From: JACADW01 sp963747985
Lineage (GTDB): Bacteria; Acidobacteriota; UBA6911
Length of the DNA: 64,000 nt
Direction of reading: 5' to 3'
Assembly: GCA_963747985.1 (NCBI GenBank)
Contig: CAVVHG010000008.1
Coordinates: 1 to 64,000 of the forward strand
The notes under the pieces: generated by a model
Databases searched by the model: none
What the model saw: only the letters and a program-made list of their open reading frames with translations
What the model was told of the DNA's origin: nothing
Shown here: positions 62,727-64,000 of the stretch, one piece after another
Layout of the letters: every line of letters starts with the position of its first letter
Position numbering within the stretch: the first letter of the stretch is position 1
Position numbers and translations under genes: made by a program

Positions 62727-64000
62727 TCAGGATGAGGCCAGACTCCGTCCTGTCTCCAAAGCCTCCCGGTTCACCTTCAGCAGTTCCGGCCGCATTCCAT
62801 GTTCTGTGAGCGAAGAAAGAATGGATGCCGCCTCGACTGCATGAGTTTCCCCGATGTAGGCGCCCAACATTACCATGTTCGCAACCTTCGGGTTCCCGAT
62901 GTCCTTTGCCGCCTCGGTGGCGGGAATAGACAGTATCTTCACGTCGGACCGCTCGGGAATGCTGTTCACCATCGAGGAGTTGATCAACAGGAGGCCCCCG
63001 GGAAGGAGTTCCGGAAGGAACTTGTCGACCGAGGGTTCGTTGAATGCCACCACGGTTGAGGGCCTGTTGATGAGCGGTGAGGGGATCGTTTCGCACGAGA
63101 GGCGCACGTGGCAATGCGCGGTGCCACCACGCATCTCGGGACCATAGGATGGGATCCAGGAAACATGCAGCCCTTCTCTCATGCCTGCTTCCGCAAGCGC
63201 AATTCCGGCGAACAGCACTCCTTGCCCACCGAAGCCGCTGATCTTCATCGCGACATCGCGTCGCGCTTCCACGGCGACAGACTTCACCTCCTCATGAGCG
63301 TGCTCCGCCGCGGGCGCCGTCCCCGCGGGCGATGCGACGCTTTGCGCCTCGGTCATCGACGCAACGGGTGACCCGCTTTCACTGCGCTCCTTGAATACCC
63401 CCAGCGGGAAAACCGGGATCATGACCTTCTCGACCCACTTGACGGCGTCCGGAGGAGTCATCTTCCATCCCGTCGGGCACGCCGACAGGACCTCCACGAA
63501 CGAAAAGCCGCGATCCTCAACCTGGTTCTGGATCGCCCGCCGCACTGCTTTCCTGGCACGCATGTGGTTCCTGGCATCCGTGAGCGCGACGCGTTCCACG
63601 AGCACCGGGGCGTCGAGCGTCGAGAGGAGCTCGCACATGCGCAGTGGGTACCCTTCGGCTGCAACCGTGCGTCCGCGAGGCGACGTGATCGTCCGGAGCC
63701 CGAGCGGGGTGGTCGGCGCCATCTGGCCGCCCGTCATACCGTAGATGCCGTTGTTGACGAAAAAGACCGTTATCCTCTCGCCGCGGTTCGCGGCGTGGAG
63801 GATCTCGTTCCCTCCGATGGCAGCCAAGTCGCCATCGCCCTGGTAGGAAAGAACAATGCTTTGCGGACGCACGCGTTTGATGCCGGTTGCGACCGCCGGA
63901 GCCCTGCCGTGGGAGGCTTGCACGTTACCTACATCGATGTAGTAGTAGGCGAAGACCGAACAGCCGACGGGACTCACCAGAATCGTGCGATCCTGGATGC
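62727..64000 (-). CDS. 2-oxoacid:ferredoxin oxidoreductase beta-gamma fusion (5' end outside window)
   Basis: 423 residues are visible and the frame is open to the right edge. The first ~215 residues are the TPP-binding beta subunit (KorB/VorB-like): YYIDVGNVQASHGRAPAVAT, LSYQGDGDLAAIGGNEILHA, VFFVNNGIYGMTGGQMAPTT. An Ala/Pro/Glu-rich linker (~215-255) leads to a gamma subunit (KorC): AMKISGFGGQGVLFAGIALA, then YGPEMRGGTAHCHVRLS. It oxidises a 2-oxoacid (2-oxoglutarate or branched-chain) with CoA and ferredoxin. The alpha and ferredoxin subunits should be encoded just beyond the edge. Beta and gamma are usually separate genes. Confidence 0.92.
   Translation of the reverse strand, partial: IQDRTILVSPVGCSVFAYYYIDVGNVQASHGRAPAVATGIKRVRPQSIVLSYQGDGDLAAIGGNEILHAANRGERITVFFVNNGIYGMTGGQMAPTTPLGLRTITSPRGRTVAAEGYPLRMCELLSTLDAPVLVERVALTDARNHMRARKAVRRAIQNQVEDRGFSFVEVLSACPTGWKMTPPDAVKWVEKVMIPVFPLGVFKERSESGSPVASMTEAQSVASPAGTAPAAEHAHEEVKSVAVEARRDVAMKISGFGGQGVLFAGIALAEAGMREGLHVSWIPSYGPEMRGGTAHCHVRLSCETIPSPLINRPSTVVAFNEPSVDKFLPELLPGGLLLINSSMVNSIPERSDVKILSIPATEAAKDIGNPKVANMVMLGAYIGETHAVEAASILSSLTEHGMRPELLKVNREALETGRSLASS

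Noticed and set aside
60580..62844. Forward-strand frames of 363 and 335 codons
   Set aside because: Antisense to nifJ and to the small exported protein gene; no ribosome binding site or family pattern.
1..64000. tRNA, rRNA and CRISPR arrays
   Set aside because: I looked for tRNA-like cloverleaf ends, rRNA-like conserved words and regularly spaced direct repeats and saw none. A covariance-model scan would be decisive.

Overview
The window is high-GC bacterial chromosome, densely packed with genes on both strands. I saw no rRNA, tRNA, CRISPR, prophage or transposase gene. An acidobacterial source (Acidobacteriota or a close relative) fits best. The indicators are an Oar-like TonB-dependent receptor with a carboxypeptidase-regulatory N-domain, a CRTAC1-type FG-GAP/ASPIC-UnbV protein between two secreted TPR proteins, a Tat-exported hydroxypyruvate-isomerase-like protein and a YpdA-type reductase. 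This assignment is inference. Cytochrome bd together with pyruvate:ferredoxin and 2-oxoacid:ferredoxin oxidoreductases suggests a facultative or microaerophilic heterotroph.

Layout. 1-8.2 kb: leuS (last codon cut by the left edge), a hydroxypyruvate-isomerase-like protein, an ECF sigma/anti-sigma pair, an FlhG/MinD-like ATPase translationally overlapped with a diguanylate cyclase, and an EamA exporter. 8.6-13.6 kb: a lipoprotein, then a sodium/solute symporter, a two-helix membrane protein and an exported GH42 beta-galactosidase. 13.7-18.3 kb: a DNA-end-processing operon (DEDDy exonuclease, SbcD/YhaO-like nuclease, YhaN-like SMC ATPase with a membrane hairpin inside its coiled coil). 18.6-25.9 kb: proline dehydrogenase, a LON-N protein, a LarA-like protein, an acyl-CoA synthetase, an SDR and an unusual radical SAM protein. 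26.3-33 kb: cydAB, a glycosyltransferase, a membrane protein, nickel lactate racemase larA and class I aldolase.

33.2-34.5 kb carries the most interesting locus: an ECF sigma gene overlapping a gene that fuses a zinc-binding anti-sigma domain to a complete O6-alkylguanine-DNA alkyltransferase. This could be an alkylation-sensing anti-sigma factor. 35.5-43.2 kb is a CecR/YbhGFSR-like drug-efflux operon with its own TolC. 43.4-52.1 kb holds the TonB receptor, TPR, CRTAC1 and TPR/deiodinase-like group. 52.2-64 kb holds an exported triple-RidA protein, a DUF4920 protein, an SDR, YpdA plus ferredoxin, L-2-hydroxyglutarate oxidase, nifJ, and a KorB-KorC fusion cut by the right edge.

Between genes there are several dispersed repeat families. 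These are three copies of a ~206-bp palindrome made of six TTC/GAA-loop hairpins, a pair of 54-bp palindromes bracketing the TonB receptor, two loci with hexamer-periodic inverted repeats, and single large inverted repeats. Three genes (an ABC ATPase, the TonB receptor and nifJ) are frameshifted. All seven shifts equal one extra base, and four lie in G runs, so errors in the sequence are at least as likely as real gene decay.
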